Part shown: in pieces, positions 11,236 to 22,939 of the stretch
How the letters are laid out: each line of letters opens with the position of its first letter
Position numbering within the stretch: the stretch's first letter is position 1
Assembly: GCA_004009845.1 (NCBI GenBank)
Contig: RMBW01000021.1
Span: forward strand, 124,001-188,000
Direction of reading: 5' to 3'
From: Davidsoniella eucalypti
Lineage: Eukaryota > Ascomycota > Sordariomycetes > Microascales > Ceratocystidaceae
DNA: 64,000 bases
Notes under the pieces: model-generated
The model's database searches: none
The model's input: only the letters and a program-made list of their open reading frames with translations
What the model was told of the DNA's origin: nothing
Made by a program: the position numbers and the translations under genes

Positions 11236-12266
11236 TTAGTAGCGCTTCACGAGCATAGCTCTCTTCACCTTGATCTTGCCGCCTTTTTCTTGGCTCTTCT
11301 CTTTGGCGCTGGCTAGCTCCATAGTGAGCTTACGGGCCTCGCCGAGCTTGGTGACCTTGGAGACCAGCTCACCAGAAGCATCCAGGGCGACAATTTCGTC
11401 GCTGCCGCCGATGCTGATGCCGTTGACCATGATGTTGGGCACGGTGGCACGGCCAGTCTTCTCGGTCAGCAGAGCCTGGATTTCAGCACCTAGAGGGTGC
11501 TTATCAAGTTCGACAATGTAGGGTTCGGGGTCGAGTGTGTAGGTCTCGAGGAGCATGTGCTTAGCCCGCTTAGAGTATGGGCAGTAGGACTTTGAGAATA
11601 TGATCACTAGAAAGAAAGAAAGCGAGTTAGGTTAGTGAAATTGTAGCGATTTTTGGGCATGGTAAAATGACGGTGCTTACTAGGTGCGCGCTTGAGGATG
11701 CTTGTGAGCTCTAGCTCCGTCTCGTGCTGCAAAGGCGTCTCTTCATCTTCGGCGGGAGCCTTTTCCTGGGTGACGCTTGCGGCGGCGCCGAGCTCCTTCT
11801 GGTCTTGAAGCTTGGAACCGATGGTGAGGGAGTTCTTGTCAGCCTTGATAGCGTTCTCCTTCTCGGCGGCCTTATCCTTATCCTTGTCTTTGCCGTTCTG
11901 GCCGCCCGCAGAGCTACCGATGCCAACGACCTCGCTGGGTAGATCGGGTTTCAGTGGTGACTTCTTGTTGGCCAGGTCCTTGGCGCGGGCCTCGGCATTC
12001 TTGAGGCGGTCGGACATGTCCTTGACGACTTTGGCGTCATTGTGGTCGGTGGTTTCCTTGTGCTCCAGGGCGTCCGGAATGGGCGGATGCTGTGGGCCTT
12101 GTTTGGGTGCGGCGCCACCATTGGTGCCGCCCATTGCTTGCATAGTCTTGCGGTAGAAATCTTGAGGGTCGGAGTGGGATGGAGTCAGGTAGTAGATAGC
12201 AAAGACAATGAAGGCCATCACCACATAGACGCGGAGGCGGCGCTGGGAGGCGCGCATTTTGGACAT
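11236..12266 (-). CDS. Membrane-anchored monothiol glutaredoxin (Grx6/Grx7-like)
   Basis: A glutaredoxin of the early secretory pathway, by analogy with yeast Grx6/Grx7. Exon 1 runs 12266-11681 and exon 2 11606-11236; the 74-bp intron has a GTAAGC donor, CTAAC branch site and CTAG acceptor. The protein is 318 aa. After MSKMRASQRRLR comes one hydrophobic segment (about residues 14-28), a signal anchor that would place the rest in the lumen. A long charged, low-complexity stalk (about 30-190, rich in Lys, Asp and Ala) follows. The glutaredoxin fold has the monothiol site C204-P-Y-S, the TVPNIMVNG cis-proline loop and the IGGSDEI glutathione-binding motif. The C-terminus is basic and lysine-rich. 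The stalk is long compared with yeast relatives. An alternative start is Met4. Confidence 0.88.
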
Positions 12267-15200
12267 GATGAAGAAAGTATATGACGGGTGATGATGGAAA
12301 AGCTTGAAGCGGAGTTGTAGAGTGAAGGATAGAAGTTAAACAAGCTATCTGAGAGAGACGAGATGTGCTTGTAGGTTGGTAGAGCGGCAAGAAGGATCGA
12401 GGCGGCGAAATCGGTGTCCTAGACAGTGTTGCTTTCAGCCGTCGGGGCGGAGTAATCTTGCAAGTGGTGAAGAAAATATGATGTGATTTTTCGAGAGCTG
12501 CAATGCAGGGCAAAAAGACCAAAAGAAACAGGCGGCGTTGGGTACAGAGAAAGACAAAGTGAGCGGTATTTTGCCGGCTACGCTGTGATTGGCTAGCAAC
12601 GAGGCGTCTTAGTAAGAAATAAGAAGAGAAAGAGGAAGCAGCGGAGGCAATTGCAGAAGCGGAGGAGACACTTATAACGGCAGGAGAGGGTCTAGAGCCT
12701 TGAGAAGGAAAAAAAAATAAAAACAAAAATAAATAAGTTGATGGGAAGAAAGCGTGGCGATCGGCAAACGAAGAAGCCAAGAAAAAGCGATTCGAGAAAG
12801 AAAGGCGCAATGCTCTCCAAATAAAAGCAGAAGCTGTGCCAGGGCAGGTGGATTTCTTTTTCTCGTCTCTTTTTGGGGGAGGAGAGAACAAGGAGAAAGA
12901 CCAGGAAGGGGGGGGGGGGCTAGCAGAATGGCAGGGGTGATATTGAGGGCAAAGCAGGGAAGCAGGGAAGCAGGGTGTACGGCAGCTCGGCTCGCCGTTG
13001 GTTTCTTGGCTGGCCGTTATGGCCTTTGATGAAGGTTTGGGCGGCCTGCAATAAGCCTCAGTAATCGGCCGATTGGTGATACGGGATTTCTGATTTCCAA
13101 GTCGTGGTCTGTGGTGTCTCTCAATCGGGTTCTCTTCTTGCTGGGTTCGTGGTACTTGCGCAAGGGTCGAAGTTGGACGGCGGCAGCTGCCACAGTGAAA
13201 AATAAACAGCCAAGCATTGATGATGTACTTATAGCAAGGCCAGCACCATCACATCAACACACTGCTAGATCTTCGCATGATTCGATATGGGGCGACTGAC
13301 ACAAAGACAGGGGCCTATCTCTAGATATAGACGTATATATTGTAGACTTATAGCAGAGCCACACAGCCTCTTCTGCTTCTCTGCCAAAGCCTGTATAGCC
13401 GCCGTACCGACATCCAACAATGCCATCCATCCCCAACGACTTCTCCTATCCATAGAAGCATAGTCTGGGAAGCGCATATAAGTACACATGACATGTAGTT
13501 CCATCTTCATTTCCATTGCTCTGCTGACTTTTTGCTGCCTGCTTAGTTTTCCTTTTTGGGGATTTTCCTCAGAGCCTTCAGGCGACGATCACTTCCTCTT
13601 CTAATATGATGTATTACCAGCTATCTTGTCTGTCTAGTATACAGACCAGTCTAGGCTCTTCATCTTGTCTCCGTCTCCAAATAAAACACAATGTTAATCA
13701 AGCCCCGGGAGAGAAAACTAACTACAACCAAGACACGACTTGGATCCCGTCAATAAATCAGAAGACGCCACAAGCTGATAATGGTCATGTGCTCCTGGAT
13801 GCTTTAGTGCTTTTCTTTTGCTTTTCCGTGCGGAAAGTCTTTTATAGGGATACTCCAAGGACTAGGCCGATATCAGCTGCCGTAAGAAATAACCAAATAG
13901 ACGGCGGGCTCACTGCAATCTCGCATGCTGTCCAATACTTGTAGAGGCTAAACCACCAAGATGGCAGACTGAACCATGCACATATCACAGAACCTGCAAT
14001 GCCTTCGTTCTGCATGATTCAACACACGTCGTCAGTCTATTTTCACGGCGGGCCAGAGACAAAATTACCGAAGCCTAGCTCTTCTTCCGTTTCTACCGCT
14101 CAAACACTATTGATTCGTGTCTATCTGATGGTCTTGGCAGAAACTTGTGACGTCCTATAACTCGCATAGGTGTTTTATCTTGCAGAATGACGAGTTATGT
14201 ATTATAACCTCAGCTAGTTATACCGTATCAATGCGTTACCGGATACCTCAATACAGCCGACTATGGTTATCTTGAGCATGATGACGCGGTACACCATCGT
14301 TCAACTTACTACCTATTGTGATCTACATGATATCAGTATTGCTTCGCCGGTATAAACTGTCCATATTCTATAATACTTATAGACGAACTCCTAGCCAGGT
14401 TCACAACCAACCCGGCCAGTGGCCACGGAAACAAAGTCACTGACAGGTCCTCCAAAGTTTCCCTGTAACTGTCTCAATAACAGGCGCTTACCAGCTAAAC
14501 CATCCCTTGTAAAAAACAAAATCAACAAGGCGTTCCGAGGTTCCTCCTCCAACTAAAAGCTTGACTACACACACACACTTTGTTCCTAATCACAGAATAG
14601 CCCAGCCTAGACATCTAACAAGAGATTTCACAAACGGCTGTTTTTTTTTGTCACGCCTACAACACTGTTTTACACGGTTTACCGCTTTTAACGGTAACAT
14701 GACATGTTTATGTATAGATATAATTGTTATATATGTGCACTTTTTGTCCCTACCATTCTGGAGAGCCGATCGAAGACCGTACCAAAGTATAGGAAAATCG
14801 GCAATCATCTATCAGGCCCCCCGTTTGCTAACTAGGCCCGCAAGACCTTGTATCACTACAGCCATGGCTTACAATCTGTAGATAAATCTGCATGTATTTC
14901 TTTGTTAGTGTCGTCTATATACGTATGTAGATATGGATATCAGCCTCCTGATATCTTCATCAGTCATGACCGAAACACGCCGATGGTCGGACATGTCTTC
15001 GTAGTTGAAGATCGACGCTCAAAACCAGCTAGCATGACATTCAAACTCGAGCATCCACAAACAAATATTACATCATAGATACCAGTTTACATTGATACAA
15101 ATCTTTCCTATGGTCAGTGCTTCGTTTTCCGTTTCCCCCCCTTGTTGCCGCAGAGAGAAGAGTAGAAGGAAAGAAAAAAAACACACATCTGTAATTCTGG

Positions 15201-17498
15201 CACACAGACAGTTCCGGGGCTGTTTGAGGTTACAATATGGACACCAAGAAATACAATAAAAACATGAGCACGATGTTAGGCCTTTGTAACACTAATGCCC
15301 TAAAGCTAGTCTACATGTAGTTTGAAATCGTCTACTTCAGCCATAGCAAACAACTATAATAAAAATGAAGAAAAGAAATTGTAGAAAAGCCGTATATATC
15401 TTACGAGAAGAAGCCACTGGTTAGTCATCTTCTTCATGATATCGTCGTTTTGAAAAAAAAGAAAGAGGACAATTAATCTGAAACCTAAAACATAATTCTA
15501 GACAATATATTTGCACATACACTTCTGTTTCCTCTTTCTATATGTCTTCACCATATACAAAAGTGTCTCCTTGAATCCTACTCGGACTACATGTTTTCTA
15601 AAGCCATCGATCACCTTACTCGTTCATGTCACCTGTTTACAAACATGAACTTTTTGCATATACTTCAAAACAATACTTGTAATGCCTACCTTTTGCTTTG
15701 AATCCAGTCTTTACGCTTATCAAGAGGTACTGCATGCCTATATTATCACCATACACAGCGTCTTAGGTTACACTCTGGCGATGTCACCTAACCTTGGTCA
15801 AGCTATCATACTTCATATTCTTGACATGATCGCGAATATCCACATCTGCGTTTTACATACCAGGCCATCATTGTAGCATTTTCAGAGAGGCATTTATTTA
15901 TCCATTCTTCTCTCTCCTCTTCCTAAGTGCATGTTGAGACGGACTGAATTTCAGCAACAGCGCCAATGTTTTCTCAATCTCTCAATTCCGGTATTCTAGG
16001 CAATCAAGCATGTACATGCTGAAGTCCGGAAGAGATATTGCAGATCTAAGAAATATTGGCAGCGTCCGTCTATGGCAACGAGGCGTCACATGTCGGACCT
16101 TTTTATTTCTTCTCCTTGTGCTATTCAACTTACAATCGTGCTCATCTTTATGCTCACAGGAGATCATATGAAAACAAGTAATACTTTCATGTCTCAAGAC
16201 GGAAATATTCAAAACTTTGATCAAGATCAGGAAATTCGGCTTTCATGGCAGGCGATCATACTTGAGATAATTGTTTCTCTCTTTTTATTCTCCCCTCTCT
16301 TACTATAAAATACATGTCCTACCCATTCCTCTTCTCTCAGACCTCCTGCCCAGGCCTTCAGAACTCTATAATACTACCAATAGCTTTAATCATCCATCAC
16401 ATTCCACATTGTGGTTCAGCATGTTTGGACTTTGTATGTACACATCTTCTTTGTCTGTACCCAGCGTTCCCATTGGGCCTGCCGGTATATTTTATTAGTC
16501 AAGACTCCTCTTCGATCTTCCGTCTGGCTTGTCTTGTTGTTTCTGTTCCATCGCTTTGCTTACCGAGATCATGATATGAAACAATGCCACGTTCCCCATC
16601 TACAGAAACTTTGGTACCTAACTCAACGCACCGATGTCTATCGTTCAAAGCTTGTTCGCATAAAGGAAACCTGAGAACTCCTAGTTAGGAGAAAGAGAAA
16701 TCACGGTTCTAAACGGGCCCATGACCTGTTAACTGCAAGTATTCTGAGCTTGGTTGTACATATGATCAATAGGCCGGATTCTCAACTTCATACTTCGTAG
16801 CACTCAACACATACGGTATTGACTCCTATTACGGTAGACAGGCACCTTTCTTCTCTTGGCTATCAACTTTATTCTACATCTGGAGGCAGTAACAAAGTCC
16901 TTGCCCTTATCCGTATAACAGTAACAGCCCAGCTCGTTTCCATGTTCACAGAACCGAGGACTACGAAAGAAAAAGAATTATGCCACAGCTCATGTCCTAT
17001 GCTTTTTTCCCCTAGTTATATACATGAGTTGTTGTAGAGGCGGCTGCTATGACTCGCCAAGTAACAGTTTTGTGTACTTCATGATTTCTAGCGAAGAGGA
17101 CGGACCTTTCGTTTTTCTTCGTTCCTCTTTCTCCTTGTACGTTTTGTTTCATCGAACACCTGCAAATTCCCTTATTCAACATTCATGAAACCATTTCAGA
17201 AAGTTGAAATGCATCAGTTGGCTCGCTTTCGACTTGCTGCCTCTCGTTAGAATGCATAAGATGAGAAAACACTCCCTCGTACGCAAATTATCGTTCTATT
17301 GGAGAATGACAGCAAGTTAAAAAAAGAGAAGATATAAAGGATATTCACGGATTTCTTGTAAATAAACAGTAGTCATATTGAGATGCGCAGACAAATATAA
17401 ACAATGAGTATTGTTATATGGTGTATAATAATTAAGAAGCGTTCCAAGTAAGTCAAGAAACGGGCCTTCGATGACAAATTCTTAGGACTGAAGACTAG

Positions 17499-17540
<42 letters not shown>

Positions 17541-18331
17541 AAACTCCATCCAAAATCAGAAATCAAGACGGCATATTGTCAACTATCATGTGAAAAAAGA
17601 AATCTAATTCCAACATGTGTGACACGCTACAGCAAAAGATGAATAGCAAAAATAAAGCCGTGATAGATGAACAATTATCACAAGGTCAAAGAAAGTAAAC
17701 ATAGACACGCAGAAATCAAAGAAAGCCAACAGGACGAATGGGATGTAATAATTTAAAAAGAAGATATACAATGTGTCCTTGATAGAAAACGATACCATTG
17801 ATATAAAAGATAAGTAAGCCAAAAAATGAAGACAAAACCTGATGTCTGAATATGGAATAAAAGTAATAATGAATATCCAAACTATGATGGTAATAATGAA
17901 AAGAAAACAATAAATATGGTATTTCAAGCCAAAAACGCAGAAACGATGATGCTAAGTGATTTTTCATAAAAAAAAAGAAGAAGAAAAAGAAAAAGGAAAG
18001 GAAACTTGTAATATAGTAGAATGGAAAACGAAAACACAACCGTCTCTGATCAGAGAGTCTTGAACCGGGGTTTTTGGTAGTAGAAGCAAAATAATAATAA
18101 TAAAAGGGACATTGGTAGCTCACGATGGGTATAGAGCATACCATTAAAAGCCTAGAGTTGTCGTCATAGTCGAAAATGTATATATGGCCTTGAAAAAAAG
18201 GCAGACGAAATGTAGTTATAAAAATCAAAAAAAAAATCAAACGAAGGGTATCATAAAGGTTTGCGAGTTAAAACGCCAATAGTATGCGTATAATGGTGGC
18301 CCTTTCTTAGGAATGACTTCATTGCCAATGT
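12267..18331. other. 6-kb gene-free stretch
   Basis: No supported gene. The first kilobase is the upstream region of the glutaredoxin gene and holds a G12 run (12908-12919) and three AGCAGGGA units (12952-12975). The middle (13.1-17.5 kb) is AT-leaning single-copy sequence with only short, unrecognised frames. A 38-base A tract lies at 17501-17538. From there to 18331 the sequence is A-rich on the plus strand and is probably the 3' UTR or flank of the DUF1765 gene. Open frames such as the minus-strand one at 17716-18240 are low-complexity Phe/Tyr/Ser-rich products of A-rich DNA. I could not find tRNA, 5S or spliceosomal RNA genes here. Confidence 0.55.
17501..17538. repeat. Poly-A tract, 38 bases
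   Basis: An uninterrupted run of 38 A on the plus strand, the longest homopolymer in the window. It lies about 0.8 kb beyond the stop codon of the DUF1765 gene. It may be a microsatellite or the tail of an old retroposed insert; I see no flanking duplication. Confidence 0.95.
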
Positions 18332-21300
18332 TTACGATGGGCGACGGACCGTCTCTAGAGTCAATGTAGGAATCTCGACCGCGGCAAGCCCGGAAACACC
18401 TTCATCACGACGTCTATCAACAAAGTTGTTGCACTCAATGACAACCATCATCCACTCTGCCAAAGCTCGGCCAGAGTAGATTGCACGCTTAGCAAAGATG
18501 CCATCGGGCTTGATGGGGGTCTGAAATCTATCAAACGGAGAAACTGATGAAGCTGAAGACATCTGAGCCTCACCGCCATTACCGGTAGCCTTCTCGTTAT
18601 TTTCATCCCTGATCTCAAGAGATAACGATGGCTTAGCAGCAAACGGCTGGGACTGGGTTGGTGTTGGCGTGTCTGAACTATCAACAAAGTTCGGAGTTGG
18701 CGTCTGGGGCGTGGAAGCACGAGCCGGAGTCTCCGGAGGGGGAGGGCTTGACATGGAGCTTCTAGCAGATACAAACTCATCCTCGGTGTTGGCATTGCGC
18801 GCCTCGCTCACCAGTCCGCTAGGATTGGCAGTTCGGTACAGCACAATAGGGGAGTTGCCTTCTGAGACAGGCGATTGACCACCCCGCAAGCGGGCAGTAA
18901 CACGGGCCTGTGCTGGTGCTGGCAATCGTGGGCGCTGATTCAATGACATTTCATTAGCGGGAGATGACGCTTGAGGATGCCAGTTAAGCAAAAAGCGGAA
19001 GATATAGCGCTGCGCTTCGTACATAGGCGACGATCCAGTAGACGAGGCATCAGATGGAGTGGCCATGTGGCCTTTTTGCGGCTGCTGTGAAGACGCGTTG
19101 CGAGCAGTGATTGTTTTCAATGAATCAGTCGAACTAGGAGAGATAGAAGGACTAGACCCCGAGCCATACTCTTCGGCCTGGCTATCACTGCCAAGAAGAG
19201 CTTTGCCAATGCTGGCAAGGGTCCAACGACGCTTTGTATCATTTTTGACCACAGGCATCAGGTTGTTAAACACATCCTCCGGGGGAGAATCGTTGTACTG
19301 AGGAATGCGGCCAATAGAGTCAAAGCCCATGGCGAGGCCGTTCTGTGCAATGTGAAGTTCAGTACGAATAATCATGAACATCTTCCCAGGCGCGGGGTAG
19401 CTCGGGGCTGAAAGAGGAGCTTGGGTGCCATTCATTGCAGCATCCTGCTTAAGATATAGGTAATGCGACCAAGTCGTTTTCATACGTTCAGACACTGTAA
19501 GGTATATCTCACTATAAACAAAGTATACATGTTAGCTTTAGATCCAACGGCGAAGTTATGTTAACGTTGACTTACACATCGGTTTCGTTTGCGCAGCCGG
19601 TATCACGGCAAATGCGCCAGCACAGAAGACGCATATAGTATGCGCGTACCATAGGACACCAGTTGTTGAAGAACGTATCAAATGTCTCTTCTGATAGCAG
19701 CCAGTCCATACAGAACATCTTCTTGCGATCAGAATGGCGAGATAGAACATCCCAGACAGTATGCACCATACACAAAACCCGGATTTCAACCATAGTGTTG
19801 AGCGACTTAAGCATCAACTGCATGGCCTTCATCCAGAACTCCCAGTCGAGATACTGTGTAACCACTTTGCCAGTTTCTTCATGTGCGTCGAAGATCTGCA
19901 AAGCTTCCTCCAGGAAATCACAAAGTGTGATACAGGCCGCCTGGTTATACTGTGAGGTAGCGCTCGCCGTTGCTTTCATGAGAGCAGCATATGCATCACC
20001 AAATCCTCTCTTTGCCTGTGCCATTGAGGGAGAGCTCTCAGACAAGAAGTCTTTAAGAAGCTTGAGGGTACGGTTCTCCGCCATGCCTCTCATTAGGTCG
20101 GCAGTATTACCACCAAATGGCATGACAGAAAATGCGTCCGCACTAGACGCATCAGGAGGTCCTGCAGCGGATGCTTCCAACACAGCATGACGATTTACCG
20201 TCGTGTCGAGAACAGACAATAACTGCGCGTGCACAAGAACGAAGCCCGGGGCCCGCGCTTTCTCAAACAACGGCATCTTTTCAGGTAAGAAATCATGGCA
20301 TAACAAATGGTAATACTTGCAGAATATGAAAAAGACATCGGTGTCTCGGCCCATCCAACGGTTGACCCAAGGGCTACGCCACTGTATGTTTTGGATGTTG
20401 AGCGGCAACACAGGTTGTGTCTTCAGCATATTGCTAACAGTTCGAGCAGAAGTCCAGCCAAGTGTCTTGAGAGATGGAGGGAAAAGAGATGACACGTCCT
20501 CACTGTCCTTGTCGCTGACACGGCGAGGAAGGCCAAAGTTATCGACAACGCGCTGAATAGTCTTGAGCTTAGGCGACCAAAGGCGCACAAGCATATCAGC
20601 AGCGCCCGGTACAAAGAAGAACCCATACGCCAAAGCTTTTCCACAGAAGTTCGTAACACCTAGGGAAGCATGGCGTTGAGACATCTTCTCAACTACAATC
20701 TCTAATTGGCGCGCTAGATTTGATATGAACATGGTCCGGATGTTGTGTTCTGCTTCGTCGACCAAACGACTAGCCTCGCTATCGCTCATAGTAGAGTTGC
20801 TGGCATTCGTCCAAGAGCGCGCACGCACACGCTCACCGGGAGTACGATCTAGCAGTGAGGTGAAATAGCTAGTCGTTTGGCGCCACTCGGGGCGCATCAT
20901 AATCAATGTCACAGATTCAACCAAAGGGAGGCGGTCAACGCCAGTAATGGGCTGGTTCTTGTTGCTATCCAGAAGATCTAGGAGATACAACCACCAGCGA
21001 TTCAGGATTTTGATACGCATTTCGATATCCTCAAGGTTGAGATGTTTGTGCGATTGGTTGTTTCCATGGCGCTGTAGAAATGGCAGAACCGAGAGTCTCA
21101 CGGTTTGCATGCGCTGAGGCACGGTTTTGGTCTCAAACTTGGTGGCCTCGGAACTTAGGTCGCGGAATAGGTTCTTGAGGGGATCGGGTTGGCGGGTTAG
21201 TAGCATCTCGAACGATGAATCATCGGTTCCAGCACTATTGCTCTTTTCGGAAATCGAGGCAGACTGTGAGGTTATACTACCAGCGATCGCAGCGTTGGAT

Positions 21301-22939
21301 GTTGGTGGGCCAAGACTAGGGGCAGACGATGTACTACTGGCGTTATCAGATAGATCAACTTGGGATGAGCCGAGACGGAACATTCCACCTGATCGCTTCA
21401 TGCGAGAAAAGTAGCCGCCAGTCTTGCCTGAAGACTTGGTTGTGCTGTCGCTTGCTTGCGATGATAGGGCGGATGCGGTGTCTGCACGTGTGGGCGGTTT
21501 CAATCTTGAGGTCGACGATGATGATCTCAAGCTAGGCAGATTGGGCGCAGACTGTGAGTGGACTGAGGGCTCACGCACTAGCATGCGACGTGGTGATGGT
21601 GATCTGGATTCAGATATTTGCGAGTTGCGACCAAATGAAAGGCCAAACATAGCCTTGCGTCGGGGGCTCTGTCGCTGGACTCCAGGACAGATTCGTCTTG
21701 TGATGGGGCTACACAGAGCGGCGCATCAGTAGCTTCATCTGATGAGGCGTCAGCTCCTGCAGATGTGGGAGTATTTGTGGTAACTGCAAGGTAAGCATGG
21801 CCTTGCTTCTTTAGGCGCTTAGAACCGAGGTTAGAGAAAGTCCTGCTTAGGCCAACATTGTCCTTTGTAGGCTTGTCGCCCAAAAGCTCGCGGACACTGA
21901 CAGCGGACTTTGAGGTTGGTAGCCATGAGCGAGGTCTGTCCATGGTGGACGACCGCTGTCTTGACTTTTTCATGGAGCTGGTATTGAAATCGGATTGCCC
22001 GGGGCAAGTAGGATCTGAGGTAGCCAGACCTTCTACAAGAATGCAAGCACCATCAGAGGACGACGAGGACTTTTGCGAAGTTATGCTATCAGTTCGTGGA
22101 CGGTTCGCAGGGTCTAACAGGCTAGTAGACGTAGTAGCGCTTGCTGTCGAGTTGATACGAGAACCGCGGTTGAGACTGGGAGACAAGCTGGAATCGAATT
22201 TGGGGTCGGAGTCAAACGAAGGTATGTCGACGTCAAAGTCGATAGCAAAGCTGGGAATGTCGTTACCAGCAAAAAACGAGGGTGGTATATGCGACGAGGG
22301 CGCTGTAGTAGGCCGTTGTTGGCTTGATGCTGTAGAGGTAGAGATGGTGGGCACAGCAAATGCTGTAGATGTGGCGGCAGCGGCAGCAATGGTACAGAAC
22401 GATGAGCACGAATTCGAAGCTGTGAGCGCATGGGCTGTACTTGCGAGTAATGGCGAGGACGATGATGAAGATAGTAGAGGCGACTTATTAAGAAAGTCTG
22501 AGCCAAAGCTTAGTGCAGAAGAAGAATCAAAAGAAGAATCCAGTGTATCCAGCAAAGCAGAATAAGCAGAAGGAGACGACGACGTAGAAGTATCAGTGTG
22601 CAAAGATGATACGGCGCTAGTCTGTGTACTGGTACTTGAGCTTGATGTATCAATATGACGGGGCGCTGCTGTAAGGGAAGGAGGGGAGTGTGTCTCTAAA
22701 GAAGGTAGAGACACAGAAAGTGTGGAGGGCGGTACAGATGTTTGAGAAGAGGAGGGCCTTTGGTCGAACCGTGAGCGTTCTTTGTTTAAGGGACCTATGG
22801 GAGAGAGTGCGGAAGGGGCAGCACAAGCACTACTTCTACTATCAGAAGAAGCGGGTGAAGAAGCTTCCGATTTCGAAAGCAATGACAGCGATGAAGCGTC
22901 TTGGGCCGGACGGGCCACAGTCATAATGGCGCTGTTCAT
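18332..22939 (-). CDS. DUF1765 family protein (fungal, function unknown)
   Basis: Large fungal-specific protein of the DUF1765 family. Proposed exons are 22939-about 21785, about 21674-19576 and 19511-18332, giving about 1477 aa. The last intron (19575-19512, GTAAGT to ATAG) is firm, because it joins DV-EIYLTVSERMKTTWSHYL. The first intron (about 111 bp) is a best guess: the N-terminal and central frames differ, and a GTTACC donor with a CCAG acceptor restores the frame. The N-terminal about 380 residues are Ser/Thr-rich and disordered, with RPRSWLPTSKS, a motif I associate with this family. The conserved centre includes ILNRWWLYLLDLLD, SVTLIMMRPEWRQ, WVNRWMGRDTDVFFIFCKYYH and APGFVLVHAQLL. 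The tail YSGRALAEWMMVVIECNNF-RR ends the domain. The start at 22939 (MNSAIMTV) is preferred to the upstream GC-poor extension reaching 23251. No catalytic motif is seen. Confidence 0.8.

Noticed and set aside
12037..12891. Minus-strand 284-codon frame overlapping the glutaredoxin exon
   Set aside because: It overlaps the glutaredoxin N-terminus in another frame, and upstream it is a low-complexity reading of the 5' UTR and promoter.
18020..18080. Possible tRNA: GGTTCAAGACT B-box-like sequence and nearby palindrome TCTCTGATCAGAGA
   Set aside because: The T-stem arms do not pair and no acceptor stem or anticodon arm can be drawn at the right distance.
17716..18240. Minus-strand 174-codon frame that looks like a membrane protein
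   Set aside because: Phe/Tyr runs come from A-rich plus-strand DNA in the 3' flank of the DUF1765 gene; composition alone explains it.
18332..21650. First impression that the large minus-strand gene is HID1
   Set aside because: The core motifs (PEWRQ with WVNRWMGRDTDVFFIFCKYYH, APGFVLVHAQ) and the C-terminal YSGRALAEW segment match the DUF1765 family rather than HID1.
21858..22565. Plus-strand 235-codon open frame
   Set aside because: It is antisense to the Ser-rich N-terminal exon of the DUF1765 gene; repetitive codons open the opposite strand. The product is low-complexity with no domain.
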